A stretch of 37,552 nt of DNA from Desulfobulbaceae bacterium (GTDB taxonomy: Bacteria; Desulfobacterota; Desulfobulbia; Desulfobulbales; Desulfocapsaceae): the NCBI GenBank assembly GCA_026988015.1, contig JALSMA010000069.1, positions 1-37,552 of the forward strand, read 5' to 3'. A model generated the notes under the pieces. It was given only the letters and a program-made list of their open reading frames with translations. It searched no databases and was not told the origin of the DNA. Made by a program: the position numbers and the translations under genes. This document shows positions 1 to 9,197 of the stretch, one piece after another; the first letter of the stretch is position 1; every line of letters starts with the position of its first letter.

Positions 1-476
1 CTCAAAAAGACTCTTGGATTTGTACAATTGGCCCTTTTGGTAAAAATATTGGCTAAATTTACGGACTGGCTCATGCCAGTAAAATCCATTCAGCTTGTAG
101 CTGGATGACTTATTGAGGAAGCTCTAGTTAACAGGCATGGAGGCAATATAATCGTTCTGAATGATTTTTTATTGGTACTTTACGCTGGTGGGGAGCTGTG
201 AGTGGAGATTTGTTCCTGTAGAACTACTGCAGTATCATAGAATATACTGGTGTTTGTTGGTGATCGGCCTGACCTCATAGGTCTATGAGGCAGTTTTGTT
301 ATTTTACGTCATTATTTCTGGCTGCCTTGTTTGTGGATACAAACATTCCTATAAATCAGGAAGACTTGATAACATGTTGAAATTATGGAATAAGATTGTG
401 GCTGGTCATGTCTGCGAAAAAAAGGTATCTCCTGTTGGGATACTGGAAAAACCATGATATCAGTACAGAATAAAAA
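1..476. other. Intergenic/edge region without a recognised gene
   Basis: No complete gene is visible. On the minus strand an open frame runs from about 123 to the window edge (about 41 codons, containing WHEPVRK). It has no start codon and is preceded directly by a TAG, so it is at most part of a decayed or truncated gene. A perfect 8-bp inverted repeat (arms CCTCATAG / CTATGAGG) lies at 273-290, followed by a T-rich stretch. The rest is unremarkable AT-rich sequence downstream of the exopolyphosphatase gene. Confidence 0.5.
273..290 (+). repeat. Perfect 8-bp inverted repeat, possible weak terminator
   Basis: The arms CCTCATAG and CTATGAGG are separated by two bases. Downstream on the plus strand lies a T-rich tract (TTTTGTTATTTT). 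It could end a transcript entering from the left edge or be a small operator. The stem is short and only moderately GC-rich, so the role is uncertain. Confidence 0.3.
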
Positions 477-1976
477 TTACGAGAAGTTGAGATTAAAGTC
501 AACATTGAGCAGGTAGCGGGCCTCTTGTTCAAGGCTGGCCAGCTGTAACGGATGGTTGCGTAATTCATCCTTTGCAAAGTGGAGGGTCAGGTTGTTATTG
601 TGAGCCGTGATTTTGTCAAGAACAGCAGTTTCTTCCTTGCGGGATCTGTGCAGGAGAGTGGCAAGGCGAAGCAGAACCACAAGTCTCAGTGCAGTTTCCT
701 GATTTTGATCCAGTAGTGTTCTGAAGAGTTTCAATGATATCTTTTTACGATGACAGCGTACCAGCACACTCATCCAGTCCTGTTCCTCGTAGGAGAACCC
801 GGGGAGGTCGGCATGATCCAGCAGATAGGCTCCATGTTTCTGGTATCCGCTCAAAGATACTGCCAGGCCGATTTCATGGAGACTGCAGGCCCAGTGCAAT
901 CGTTCGGCGTCTTCAATGCTGAACCCCCAGTTTTGCTCACAGGCAGTCAGTAACTGGTGGGCTTTTTTACTCACCCGGCGTGCATGTTTCTGGCTGATCT
1001 GAAAGCGTTGCTGGATACTGGTGACCGTTTTTAAACGGGTATCTTCACTCTGGATCCGGCCAAGACGTTCATAGAGCAGACCTTCCCGCAGTGCTCCGTC
1101 AGAAACCTCCATGGTCTTGATTTTTAAGGCTTCAAAGGTGGCGATGAGAATGGCAAGACCACCGGCAAATACGGGATGTCTGTCATGTTTCAGACCGGGC
1201 AGGTTAAGGTTGGAGAGTTTTCCGGCAGCAATCATCTGCTCGCGGATGGTATAGAGGTTGTCCAGAGTGATATGGTAGGAGTCAAGTCCCAGTTTCTGCA
1301 CAACCCTGCCTATGGCCTTTATGGTTCCAGAGGCTCCGGTGGCAGAGGTCCATTCGACTTTCTGAAAATAGCGTCTTACTGGACGCAGTTCAAGATGAGC
1401 TGCAATTCCCGCTTTTTTCCAGTGTTTCCTTCCCAGCTTGCCATTTTTGAAAAACCTGCGACTCATACTGACACAGCCCATATCCAGACTGCGAAGGAGC
1501 AGGGGGTCAAAGTCTTCGCCGATGATCAGTTCAGTGCTTCCTCCGCCAATATCCATGACAAAGCGTATCCCGTCTTCAGCCACCAGAGAGTGGGAAACAC
1601 CTAAGTAGACCAGTCGAGCCTCTTCTCTACCACCAATGACAGAGATAGGGTGTCCCAAAACTTCACTAGCATTCCTGAGGAAGATACGGGAATTTTTTGC
1701 CTGGCGCAGGGTTTTTGTACCCACGGCAGCGACACTGCCTGTCGGAAAATCGTTGACACGTTCACTGAATCTTTCCAGGCAGGCAAGGGCACGGGTTCGG
1801 GATTCCTGGGAGAGGATGCCGTTGTCGTCCAGGCCTGCTCCGAGGCGTACCATCTCTTTTAAATTGTCAAGGATGTGGACGTGACCATCTTCAATCCTGG
1901 CCACAACCATGTGAAAACTGTTGGAACCAAGGTCTATGGCGGCTAAATGCTGTTGTTTTGGTTGTGGCGTGTTCAC
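477..1976 (-). CDS. ppx: Ppx/GppA-family exopolyphosphatase
   Basis: The 499-aa product belongs to the Ppx/GppA phosphatase family of the ASKHA fold, which releases phosphate from polyphosphate and/or the 5'-phosphate of pppGpp in the cytoplasm. The N-terminus has the family phosphate-binding motif AIDLGSNSFHMVVA (about residues 13-26), and DIGGGSTELIIG (about 143-154) is the second phosphate loop. The C-terminal 180 residues form the HD-like helical domain (LHEIGLAV, then HGAYLLDHADLPGF). Length matches full-length Ppx/GppA rather than the short 300-aa form. The start is GTG, chosen because AGGAAAAG lies at good spacing upstream and the phosphate motif follows within 15 residues. It is divergent from the phosphatase/ABC block, with about 270 bp between. 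Ppx and GppA cannot be separated by eye, so the symbol is tentative. Confidence 0.88.
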   Translation of the reverse strand: MNTPQPKQQHLAAIDLGSNSFHMVVARIEDGHVHILDNLKEMVRLGAGLDDNGILSQESRTRALACLERFSERVNDFPTGSVAAVGTKTLRQAKNSRIFLRNASEVLGHPISVIGGREEARLVYLGVSHSLVAEDGIRFVMDIGGGSTELIIGEDFDPLLLRSLDMGCVSMSRRFFKNGKLGRKHWKKAGIAAHLELRPVRRYFQKVEWTSATGASGTIKAIGRVVQKLGLDSYHITLDNLYTIREQMIAAGKLSNLNLPGLKHDRHPVFAGGLAILIATFEALKIKTMEVSDGALREGLLYERLGRIQSEDTRLKTVTSIQQRFQISQKHARRVSKKAHQLLTACEQNWGFSIEDAERLHWACSLHEIGLAVSLSGYQKHGAYLLDHADLPGFSYEEQDWMSVLVRCHRKKISLKLFRTLLDQNQETALRLVVLLRLATLLHRSRKEETAVLDKITAHNNNLTLHFAKDELRNHPLQLASLEQEARYLLNVDFNLNFS

Positions 1977-2245
1977 AGTTTCTTTTCCTGCTGATGTTGA
2001 TGGACTTGTTAAAAGGTGAAAAATTGGATGGTTGTAATGGTCTAAAAGTAGATAGCAGCTTAAGCGTATAATTTGTGGGCTTGAAAGTCAAACTGGAATA
2101 TTTCAGGCGTAGCAGACTGCCGGGAAAATATATTAATATGTGAAATTTTTTTATAAAAGGCCTACAATCTCAGCATGTCACCCCTCCCAAGAGTCCCAAA
2201 GGCTGCCTTTAAGAGGCTGTTGTTTGATTTCACAGGTTGTCTATT

Positions 2246-4096
2246 ATGAAAATGCCACCTTGGAAAATGGAGATACTTTACCCGAAGAGTCTGCAGCAGC
2301 GAACCATCATCTTCGTGCTGGTTCCCATTTTTATCTTCCTCACCCTTGCCGGAGTATCCGGCTATAGGGCGGTTCGCAATATACTCCTTGATCAGTGGAG
2401 CGAGGCAGCCCTTGCAAAGCTAGGAAAATCGGCCCTTGATATTGACTTACAGTTGCAACGCCCCAAGCAGGTACTTCTCCTGTTGGAAGGAATTACAGAC
2501 AAAGTTTTGTCTGAAGGTCTTGAGGAAATAGTCAAGGAACAGCTTGGTAGAGTCGAGGGTGTGCTCAGCGTGAATATAACCTGGGTCTCCTCCATGGCAC
2601 GGGATGAACTTCGCTTTAAGGGGAGAGGGAGCGGGGGAGGAGGCGGGTGGTTTGGCAGGCGTGCGAATTCCCGATGGTTATTTGATATTACTCCTCCTGT
2701 GTATAATGTTGAAAATAACAGTAAAACCGTTGCCATGGTCACGGACCTGGTCAATAAAAATGGTTTTAAGGTGGGAGATATAGAAGTTATTCTTGATTTT
2801 GAAAAACTAATCTCGCGTACAGCGAAGAAGCCATGGTGGAATATTAACAAAGCCTATATTGTTGATCATAATGGCACTATTTTGATCAGTACAGACCCAG
2901 AACAGCAGGAGGTGGCAGGAGGAACACGAAGAGTCTTTGGTGATAACGGAATTCTGGAACAGAAAACCCTTGAAGCGCTGCGTGAAAATATTTCGGGGAC
3001 TGTGTTCGGGCCTGGGCGGCCTCCAGAGGAGATTAGTGGCTTCTACCATCTTCAGGAGGCTCCCTGGATCATGATTGTTGTTGCACCCGGTAAAAAAGTC
3101 TTGAAGCCGATCATCGAGTTTCGTCTGGTTTTCTTTCTTTCCGCAATGGGCTGCATTGGGATTGTGCTTCTTTTTATCCGGATTATGATCAGCAAGACCA
3201 CTCGGGCCATCAACGAGTTGTCCCGGACCGCAAGTGATCTTGCCCGTGGTGTTTTTGGTGAACCGCTACCTGTGTACACCAGGGATGAGGTTGGTGTCTT
3301 GACAGAAAACTTTAATATAATGACCAGCCAGCTCAGGAAAGGTGTACAGTTACAGAAGGCTATGGATATAGCCAAAGAGGTACAGATGACTCTGTTACCG
3401 AAAACAGATCTTCAGGGCAGGGGAGTGGAGATCAGTGGACTCAGTACATACTGTGATGAAACGGGTGGTGACTACTTTGATTTTATTGATTCTGATCTTC
3501 AGTCTGGCCGGTGTCATGTCATTGTCGGTGATGTTGTAGGTCATGGAATCGGTGCAGCACTACTGATGGCCACCCTTCGTGCTCTGGTGCGCGCCAATAT
3601 TTATGGTGGTGACCGCCCTGAAGCAATTGTTTCCCGGGTGAATCGTCAGCTTTGCCTGGATACAGCCGAACAGGGTAATTTTGCCTCGCTGTTCCACCTC
3701 TTTGTTGATGTGACCGGGCAGCAACTGCAGTGGGTCCGGGCCGGGCATGATCCGGCAATTCTTTTTAATACAGTGACAGGCACTTTTTCAGAGCTTAAAG
3801 GAGAAGGACTTGTACTCGGCTTAAACCCGGAATATGTATTCCAGAGTAATACTATCAGACTTAATGGGGAGAGGGTCTTGCTGTTGCTAGGCAGTGATGG
3901 GGTCTGGGAGGCTGTGAATGAAAAAAATGAACAATATGGGAAAGAACGCCTGAAGGAGTTGATACGGGCGAATAGAGAATGTTCCCCCGGGGAACTCTTG
4001 CAGCTTGTAAACGAGTCCATAACGCGGTTCAGGGGTGGTGTTGCCCTTTGCGATGATATTACCCTAGTGGCCATTGTTATTGATGACACACTCTAG
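2246..4096 (+). CDS. Membrane-bound SpoIIE/RsbU-type PP2C serine phosphatase with HAMP domain
   Basis: This 616-aa protein is a sensor phosphatase. A TM helix at about 20-38 is followed by a ~255-residue extracytoplasmic region, a second TM at about 295-315, a HAMP linker (SRTASDLARGVFGEPLPVY, then DEVGVLTENFN) and a C-terminal SpoIIE PP2C domain from about 370. The metal-binding motifs are visible: GGDYFDF (about 407-413), GDVVGHGIGAALLM (about 428-441), LLLGSDGVWE and CDDITLVAI. The family dephosphorylates STAS anti-anti-sigma factors, and a STAS gene and an RsbW-like kinase gene lie three and two genes downstream. The extracytoplasmic region contains a glycine-rich stretch (GRGSGGGGGWFG). 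The frame also offers TTG at 2237; ATG 2246 is preferred because CAGG lies about nine bases upstream. Confidence 0.88.
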   Translation: MKMPPWKMEILYPKSLQQRTIIFVLVPIFIFLTLAGVSGYRAVRNILLDQWSEAALAKLGKSALDIDLQLQRPKQVLLLLEGITDKVLSEGLEEIVKEQLGRVEGVLSVNITWVSSMARDELRFKGRGSGGGGGWFGRRANSRWLFDITPPVYNVENNSKTVAMVTDLVNKNGFKVGDIEVILDFEKLISRTAKKPWWNINKAYIVDHNGTILISTDPEQQEVAGGTRRVFGDNGILEQKTLEALRENISGTVFGPGRPPEEISGFYHLQEAPWIMIVVAPGKKVLKPIIEFRLVFFLSAMGCIGIVLLFIRIMISKTTRAINELSRTASDLARGVFGEPLPVYTRDEVGVLTENFNIMTSQLRKGVQLQKAMDIAKEVQMTLLPKTDLQGRGVEISGLSTYCDETGGDYFDFIDSDLQSGRCHVIVGDVVGHGIGAALLMATLRALVRANIYGGDRPEAIVSRVNRQLCLDTAEQGNFASLFHLFVDVTGQQLQWVRAGHDPAILFNTVTGTFSELKGEGLVLGLNPEYVFQSNTIRLNGERVLLLLGSDGVWEAVNEKNEQYGKERLKELIRANRECSPGELLQLVNESITRFRGGVALCDDITLVAIVIDDTL

Positions 4097-4176
4097 TGTG
4101 TTCAGTGGTTGACGATACCCTGATTTCGTGGGCGATTGCTGGCGTCCCCGTTTGGTATGCCTGATTAGAAAGAGGT

Positions 4177-6717
4177 GTGATGTCTAAAATATCTACTCCA
4201 AAACCTGTAACCAGGAGAAACCTGTTTTTTTGGGCATTTCAGGGAAATATGAAGATGCAGCTGCTGCTCCTGCTGCTTATCGTAGGGATGGTATTTTTCA
4301 GGGTGGTTCCCCTGGAGATGCAGAAACGGATAGTAAACGATGCTATTTCGCTTGGCAAGTTTGACAGTTTGCTGCTGTATTGTGGAATCTACATTATGGC
4401 TGTTACTACCACTGCAGGGTTGAAGCTCGGGGCCAATTATCTGCAGGCAGTGATCGGTGAGCGGGCCATGCTTTCCATGAGGAAGGATCTTTATGGTCAC
4501 GTCATCCAGCTTCCGCTGCACTTTTTCCGTAAAACTCAGCCTGGAATGGTGGTTGCTGCACTGATGACCGAGCTTAGTACAGCTGGGAACTTTGCCGGGA
4601 TGGCTCTTGCTGTACCCATTTCAAATATTCTCACCCTGCTGGCTTTTGCCGGTTATCTGTTGTGGTTGAATCCGCAGCTGGCCCTGGCAACCCTCGGAAT
4701 CTATCCGGTGGTAGCTTTTCTTATTCCCTATCTTCAAAAAAAAGCCAACCGTCTGAATAAGAAAAGGGTGGATCAGTCCCGACTGCTTTCGAGTCAGATT
4801 GCCGAGTCCATCACAGGGATCACTGAGATAAATGTTCACGGTGCTTATGAGCAGGAAAAGAAAAAGTTTAATATTTTTGCCGAAACACTTCGTACCATCA
4901 GAACCAAGTGGTCACTGCTGCGGTTTGGCATCAAGACGGTAAATAATTATTTTGCCAGTCTCGGGCCTTTTGTGGTTTTTCTTTTTGGAGGATACCTGGT
5001 GATGCATGGAGAGCTTGAGCTTGGTTCACTTGTGGCATTTCTCTCAGCCCAGGAGAAACTCTACGATCCTTGGAAAGAACTTATCGATTATTATCAAGTC
5101 TATCAGGATGCCTCCATTCGTTATTATCGCACCATGGAATATTTTGATGTCTCAGCAGGTCATGAAATGCTTCTGCCATCATCGCCCGCATCACTCGCCG
5201 GCACCGTGGAAATTTCAAATCTCGGATTTACCACCAGCAGTGGCATTACTCTGCTGCGTGGGGTTTCTTTTTCTCTTGATAGTGGAGAGACTATGGCTCT
5301 GATCGGATTTTCCGGAAGTGGCAAGAGTACTCTGATCCATTGTGTTGCCAAGATGTTTGACTATTCCAGTGGTTCAATACGCCTTGGTGGTCATGAGGTA
5401 AAGACCATGGAGAAGGGTGAGATCATACGAAATGTGGGATATATTTCACAACAGCCTTTTATCTTCTCCGGAACCATTCGTGAAAATCTGCTCTACGCGT
5501 ATCGGGCAGCTGCTGAAGAGAGGTGTCAGTCTGAGGAGTACCGGGAGCCTGAGCTTGACTCGCTCATTTTTGCCCTGCAGCAGGCGGGAATATTTGTAGA
5601 TGTTATCCGTTTTGGTCTCAACACAGTTCTTGATCCTGATGATGCTGTAATGATAGATAAAATTGTACGAATTAGAAAGCAGTTTCGGGCTCATTTCGGA
5701 GATTCTCTGGCTGATTGTGTCGAGTTTTACCGGAGTGACAGCTATCTCTATCATAGTAGTGTTGTGGAAAATATTGTTTTTGCCACACCACTTGATCCCG
5801 GGGTGTCTCTGCTGTCCTTTGCAGACAAGGAACGTTTTCAGGATTTTCTGGAAGAGATGCAACTCATTGACCCTTTGCTGGCGCTGGGGCTTGAACTGGC
5901 ATCCCGGATCGTTGAGAAAAACAATGAGTCGGACATGGAAGGCGATTTTCCAGATGACGTTTTGGCAGTTGATCCCGAGCAGTTGGGTCGATATCGGGAG
6001 GCCCTGGTACATGGCAGAAAAAATACCACTGCGTCTCTGACCCGGGGAGACCGTCTACTGTTGCTCCGGCTTGCGCTGCAGTATGTACCCAGAGATAATT
6101 CACTGATCGATGCTGCCGTATTTGAAGAAAAGGTCCTGAAAAGTCGCAGGTTCTGGTGCGGCTGGGCCCAGGAAAATTTTCCCGGGCAGTTCCGTTGCTA
6201 TGAGGAGGATCGTTATATCCATGGGCAGTCCATGCTCGACAACATTCTTTTCGGCAGGTTGAAAACAGAAGAAGAACAGGTTCAGGAGCAGGTTAATCAG
6301 AATATCATCCGACTCCTTATCGAGGAAGATTGCCTGGAATCCATAACTGAGACAGGAATGGAATACCATCTGGGGAGTATGGGGAATCTACTCTCGGGTG
6401 GTCAGAAACAGAAACTCTCCATTGCCAGGGTACTTTTGAAAAACCCCAGGATAGTTCTCATGGACGAAGCCACATCAGCCCTTGACAACAAATCACAGAC
6501 AAGAATACAGAATCTGATTCAACGTCGCTGGAAAAATAATCGTACTGTCATCGCAGTGGTTCATCGTCTGGATGGGATAGAGGGTTTTGACAAAATAGGT
6601 GTGATGAAAGGTGGGCGACTGATAGAGTTTGGGACGCACAATGACCTTATATCTCTCTCTGGATTATATTGTGAACTCGTTTATGGCACGGAGAGGGGCA
6701 ATGGCACGCAGGGGTGA
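4177..6717 (+). CDS. ABC exporter-type transporter (TMD-NBD) with a large insertion in the nucleotide-binding domain
   Basis: 846 aa: a six-TM exporter domain (about 25-320), then one nucleotide-binding domain. Walker A is GFSGSGKST (377-385), the Q-loop YISQQPF (422-428), the signature LSGGQ (739-743), Walker B IVLMDEATSALD (about 759-770), and the switch His lies in VVHR near 796. Walker A and signature are normally about 100-110 residues apart; here they are about 355 apart. The extra ~250 residues contain two further degenerate copies of the Q-loop/ENLLYA block: around 517-536 (ends SSVVENIVFA) and 674-693 (ends QSMLDNILFG), beside the original at 422-441 (ends SGTIRENLLYA). The frame stays open with normal codon use, so this is not a pseudogene. 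Substrate unknown; it probably works as a homodimer. A start at the next codon (ATG 4180) is equally possible. It lies between the phosphatase and the kinase gene that overlaps its 3' end. Confidence 0.88.
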   Translation: MMSKISTPKPVTRRNLFFWAFQGNMKMQLLLLLLIVGMVFFRVVPLEMQKRIVNDAISLGKFDSLLLYCGIYIMAVTTTAGLKLGANYLQAVIGERAMLSMRKDLYGHVIQLPLHFFRKTQPGMVVAALMTELSTAGNFAGMALAVPISNILTLLAFAGYLLWLNPQLALATLGIYPVVAFLIPYLQKKANRLNKKRVDQSRLLSSQIAESITGITEINVHGAYEQEKKKFNIFAETLRTIRTKWSLLRFGIKTVNNYFASLGPFVVFLFGGYLVMHGELELGSLVAFLSAQEKLYDPWKELIDYYQVYQDASIRYYRTMEYFDVSAGHEMLLPSSPASLAGTVEISNLGFTTSSGITLLRGVSFSLDSGETMALIGFSGSGKSTLIHCVAKMFDYSSGSIRLGGHEVKTMEKGEIIRNVGYISQQPFIFSGTIRENLLYAYRAAAEERCQSEEYREPELDSLIFALQQAGIFVDVIRFGLNTVLDPDDAVMIDKIVRIRKQFRAHFGDSLADCVEFYRSDSYLYHSSVVENIVFATPLDPGVSLLSFADKERFQDFLEEMQLIDPLLALGLELASRIVEKNNESDMEGDFPDDVLAVDPEQLGRYREALVHGRKNTTASLTRGDRLLLLRLALQYVPRDNSLIDAAVFEEKVLKSRRFWCGWAQENFPGQFRCYEEDRYIHGQSMLDNILFGRLKTEEEQVQEQVNQNIIRLLIEEDCLESITETGMEYHLGSMGNLLSGGQKQKLSIARVLLKNPRIVLMDEATSALDNKSQTRIQNLIQRRWKNNRTVIAVVHRLDGIEGFDKIGVMKGGRLIEFGTHNDLISLSGLYCELVYGTERGNGTQG

Positions 6718-7114
6718 TGAACTAATGGAGTTTTCGGGGTCAATCAGCACTCTGGAAGAGCTGCATGCTTTGAGCCTGATGGTGCATGAGGTCGCATCGG
6801 ACTGGGGGATCAGCGAGAAAGTGCTGTTTGAGGTTAGTTTGATTGTGGAGGAGTTTTGCAGTAACTCTGTTAAATATGGTGGGATACCCGTTGGAGTAGG
6901 GATAAAACTTGCTGATTCTGTCATAACCATCATGATAACAGACAGTGGTAAACCTTTTGACCCCACTGAGGTGGCTGTACCGGATGTGACCTTACCCCTT
7001 GAGGAGCGTAAGGCTGGAGGGCTTGGTATCCATTTTGTGAATCATTTTGCTGACACGATTGTTTACAGTCGTGAAAACGGCAGGAATATTTTGAAAATCG
7101 AGAAAAAAATATAA
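6701..7114 (+). CDS. RsbW/SpoIIAB-like anti-sigma-type serine kinase (HATPase)
   Basis: A small GHKL ATPase of the kind that phosphorylates STAS proteins or sequesters a target. The N box is EEFCSNSVKYG, G1 is DSGKPFDP and G2 is GGLGIHFV, all in the order expected for RsbW/SpoIIAB. Length is 137 aa from ATG 6701 or 129 aa from ATG 6725 (MEFSGS); both overlap or abut the end of the ABC gene (stop 6715-6717). GGAGAGGGG before 6701 favours the upstream start, but homology starts near MEFSG. The overlap implies translational coupling to the transporter. No sigma factor is seen in the block, so the kinase's regulated target may be something else, perhaps the transporter itself (inference). Confidence 0.85.
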   Translation: MARRGDELMEFSGSISTLEELHALSLMVHEVASDWGISEKVLFEVSLIVEEFCSNSVKYGGIPVGVGIKLADSVITIMITDSGKPFDPTEVAVPDVTLPLEERKAGGLGIHFVNHFADTIVYSRENGRNILKIEKKI

Positions 7115-7156
7115 CCTTGAAGCCGCTACGGATTCAGGATAAATGCGAGTAGAAAT

Positions 7157-7486
7157 ATGCTTATTAATACCTCTCAGAAAGAGAATTTGCAGATTGTCAG
7201 TATCGAAGGCAGGTTGGACTCGTTAACAGCCCCGGAACTTGAACTCTGGATACGTGACAACCTGGCATCTCCAGAGTTTGATGTGGTGATGGACTTTAGT
7301 AATCTGGATTATATCTCCAGTGCTGGGCTGCGGGTGATGCTTAATCTATCAAAGGCCGCTGCGAGGTATTCACGAAAGTTTTCGGTGTGCCAGGCGCAGG
7401 ATCATATCCGGGAGGTTTTTGAGATATCCGGCTTTGATTCCTTTATTCCACTTTGTGACTCACTGGATGATGTCCTCGCGCTGTAA
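7157..7486 (+). CDS. STAS-domain anti-sigma factor antagonist
   Basis: 109 aa, the size of a single STAS domain (SpoIIAA/RsbV family). The phosphorylation loop DYISSAGLRVML is present at about 51-62; by alignment with RsbV (Ser two residues before the Gly of SxGL) Ser55 would be the phosphorylated residue. In the family, the kinase phosphorylates this Ser and the PP2C phosphatase removes the phosphate, which toggles binding to the kinase. It is the last gene of the plus-strand block, 42 bp behind the kinase gene, and its 3' end faces the metal permease gene 25 bp away with no clear terminator between them. Confidence 0.88.
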   Translation: MLINTSQKENLQIVSIEGRLDSLTAPELELWIRDNLASPEFDVVMDFSNLDYISSAGLRVMLNLSKAAARYSRKFSVCQAQDHIREVFEISGFDSFIPLCDSLDDVLAL

Positions 7487-7511
7487 GTCACAGAGAAATC
7501 AGGCCAACTCA

Positions 7512-8765
7512 TCACAGATTTCGATCTTTGTTTAATGAAGCTATTGGAAGAATCTGTACAGGATGAGGTGTGGTGGTGCACCCGCAATTCGCTTCTTGTT
7601 TGTCCTGATAGTTGTGTCCACGGGAATGATGGTGGCCATGGTGGTGGCTGCCATTTGTTGCGCAGGCCTCTGCCGAGCAGCCACATCTGTTTCCCTGGCC
7701 AAACCAGCCAGCAAAGATAGCATAGAGTGGACGGATAGAAAGCGCAAGAAGCAGGAGGGTAGCTGATGTCATAATCCAGGCGGGAAGAACTTCAGCAGCC
7801 TGGCCCACTGCAGCAACTGCTGAAATGCCGAGGGAGATGTAGACAGCATCGACGGCAAGGCCGCAGAGAACACTGATTATGGCAATGGAGAGCAAGTAGA
7901 GGGCAGTTGCTCGTTTGCCAAGTAGTCCGATGAGTACTGACAGTGAGGTGACGTTGGTGGCGGGGCCAACCAGCAAAAAGACAAGGGCTGTGCCTGGGCT
8001 TACTCCCTTCATGATAAAGGCGGCGGCAATGGGGGTGGATGCTGTCGCACAGATGTAGAGCGGGATGCCGAAGGTGAGCATGAGTAGCATGGATGATAGT
8101 CCGCCACCAAGATATTTGGCAATGACAGCGTCAGGAACAAGGACACTGATGAGTCCTGCCAGGAAAATTCCCACAAAAAACCATCCGGCAAGATCAGCCC
8201 AGAGATCGGTTGCTGCGTATTGCGTTCCTATTTTGAGTTTTTCGAGGAGACTGTGGTGATGTTTGTGCTGCTCCGGTGGACAGTCGATGCCATCACAGCA
8301 GTTGTCTATGGGGCAGCTCAGGTCTGGTTTTACCTGTCTGGCAGTGGAAGGCGGGTTGAAGAAGTTTTCTGCAGAACCGGCTGCAAAGGCTGAAAGGAAT
8401 GCTGATATTGGTCTGGCGATGGTCATGATAGGGTCGAGCAAAGCCCAGGTTATGGATATTGAATCTACACCAGACTCAGGGGTGGAGATAAGAAAGGCTG
8501 TGGTTGCACCATTGTTGGCGCCCTGTTTTTTGAGGGCAGTGGCTGCAGGTAATACCCCGCAGGAGCATAGTGGAATAGGGATACCCAGCAGTGCGGCTTT
8601 AAACACGGAGCTGAAGCGTCCGCTGCCAAGGTGAGCTGCAACATAGGCTGGTGAGAGAAACATTTTGAGTAGTCCGCCAACCAGAAGGCCAAAAAGGATG
8701 TAGATCGATGCCTGTTGCAGCATATCCCAGGAAGCGAAGAGAAGGTCATAAAGAAAAGTGAGCAT
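7512..8765 (-). CDS. SO_0444-family metal efflux permease (DUF318/ArsP-like), His/Cys-rich
   Basis: The 417-aa polytopic inner-membrane protein belongs to the permease superfamily that includes ArsP and SO_0444 Cu/Zn efflux proteins. The family signature IPIPLCSCGVLPAA is at about 62-75 (CSCG at 67-70), with a mirrored second half (FGIPLYICATASTPIAAA). Two metal-binding low-complexity stretches are visible: a Cys/His loop at about 151-171 (CPIDNCCDGIDC, then HKHHH) and a C-terminal tail with CGC, HHHGHHHSRGH and CGC. It lies 36 bp downstream of an ArsR repressor gene on the same strand, which supports metal-induced efflux. Which metal is exported cannot be read from the sequence. Confidence 0.85.
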   Translation of the reverse strand: MLTFLYDLLFASWDMLQQASIYILFGLLVGGLLKMFLSPAYVAAHLGSGRFSSVFKAALLGIPIPLCSCGVLPAATALKKQGANNGATTAFLISTPESGVDSISITWALLDPIMTIARPISAFLSAFAAGSAENFFNPPSTARQVKPDLSCPIDNCCDGIDCPPEQHKHHHSLLEKLKIGTQYAATDLWADLAGWFFVGIFLAGLISVLVPDAVIAKYLGGGLSSMLLMLTFGIPLYICATASTPIAAAFIMKGVSPGTALVFLLVGPATNVTSLSVLIGLLGKRATALYLLSIAIISVLCGLAVDAVYISLGISAVAAVGQAAEVLPAWIMTSATLLLLALSIRPLYAIFAGWFGQGNRCGCSAEACATNGSHHHGHHHSRGHNYQDKQEANCGCTTTPHPVQILPIASLNKDRNL

Positions 8766-8801
8766 AGTGATACCAGTATGATAATTGTGGTCGGGAGCTC
8801 C

Positions 8802-9176
8802 TCATGGCTCCTCCCGCAAGTGTTCCAGGGCCATGTGAATAAGGGCGCTCACATGACTGTCATTAAGGCGGTAATAGAGGATGGGGCCTTCACGGCGATT
8901 GGAAACTAGGAATAATTGTCTGAGTTGGCGCAGCTGGTGACTCACTGCGGATTCGGTGATACCTACGAACTGAGCAAGATCACAGACACACATCTCTCCC
9001 TGATCGAGGGCCCATAGAATACGAAGACGATTTGGATCACCCATTGCCTTGAACAGTGCTGCAAGTTGTTCATTTTCTCTACTGGGCAGAGCATGATCCC
9101 TTGCTGCATCAACCCTGTTCTGATGAATGCAGCGGCATTCGCACTGTTCACCTTGATTCTGGATACGTTTTTTCAC
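8802..9176 (-). CDS. ArsR/SmtB-family metal-responsive repressor
   Basis: 124-aa winged-helix repressor. The N-terminal extension carries C12, C14, C16 and H18 (CECRCIH), and the recognition region has MCVCDLA (C63, C65), the ELCVCD-type alpha-3 metal site of ArsR/CadC proteins, then the helix SAVSHQLRQLRQLFLV. In the family, metal binding releases the repressor from DNA. The start is GTG with GAGGCGG upstream. It is the first gene of a two-gene operon with the efflux permease, and an imperfect 22-bp palindrome just upstream is its probable autoregulatory operator. Confidence 0.9.
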   Translation of the reverse strand: MKKRIQNQGEQCECRCIHQNRVDAARDHALPSRENEQLAALFKAMGDPNRLRILWALDQGEMCVCDLAQFVGITESAVSHQLRQLRQLFLVSNRREGPILYYRLNDSHVSALIHMALEHLREEP

Positions 9177-9197
9177 TTGTACCGCCTCGGTTGTTTG

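Noticed and set aside
1-123. Open minus-strand frame at the left edge containing WHEPVRK
   Set aside because: It has no start codon, a stop directly before it, and no recognised family; too short to call a gene.
2621-2660. Glycine-rich low-complexity stretch in the phosphatase gene
   Set aside because: It lies within a loop of the extracytoplasmic domain and does not indicate a repeat element or frame error.
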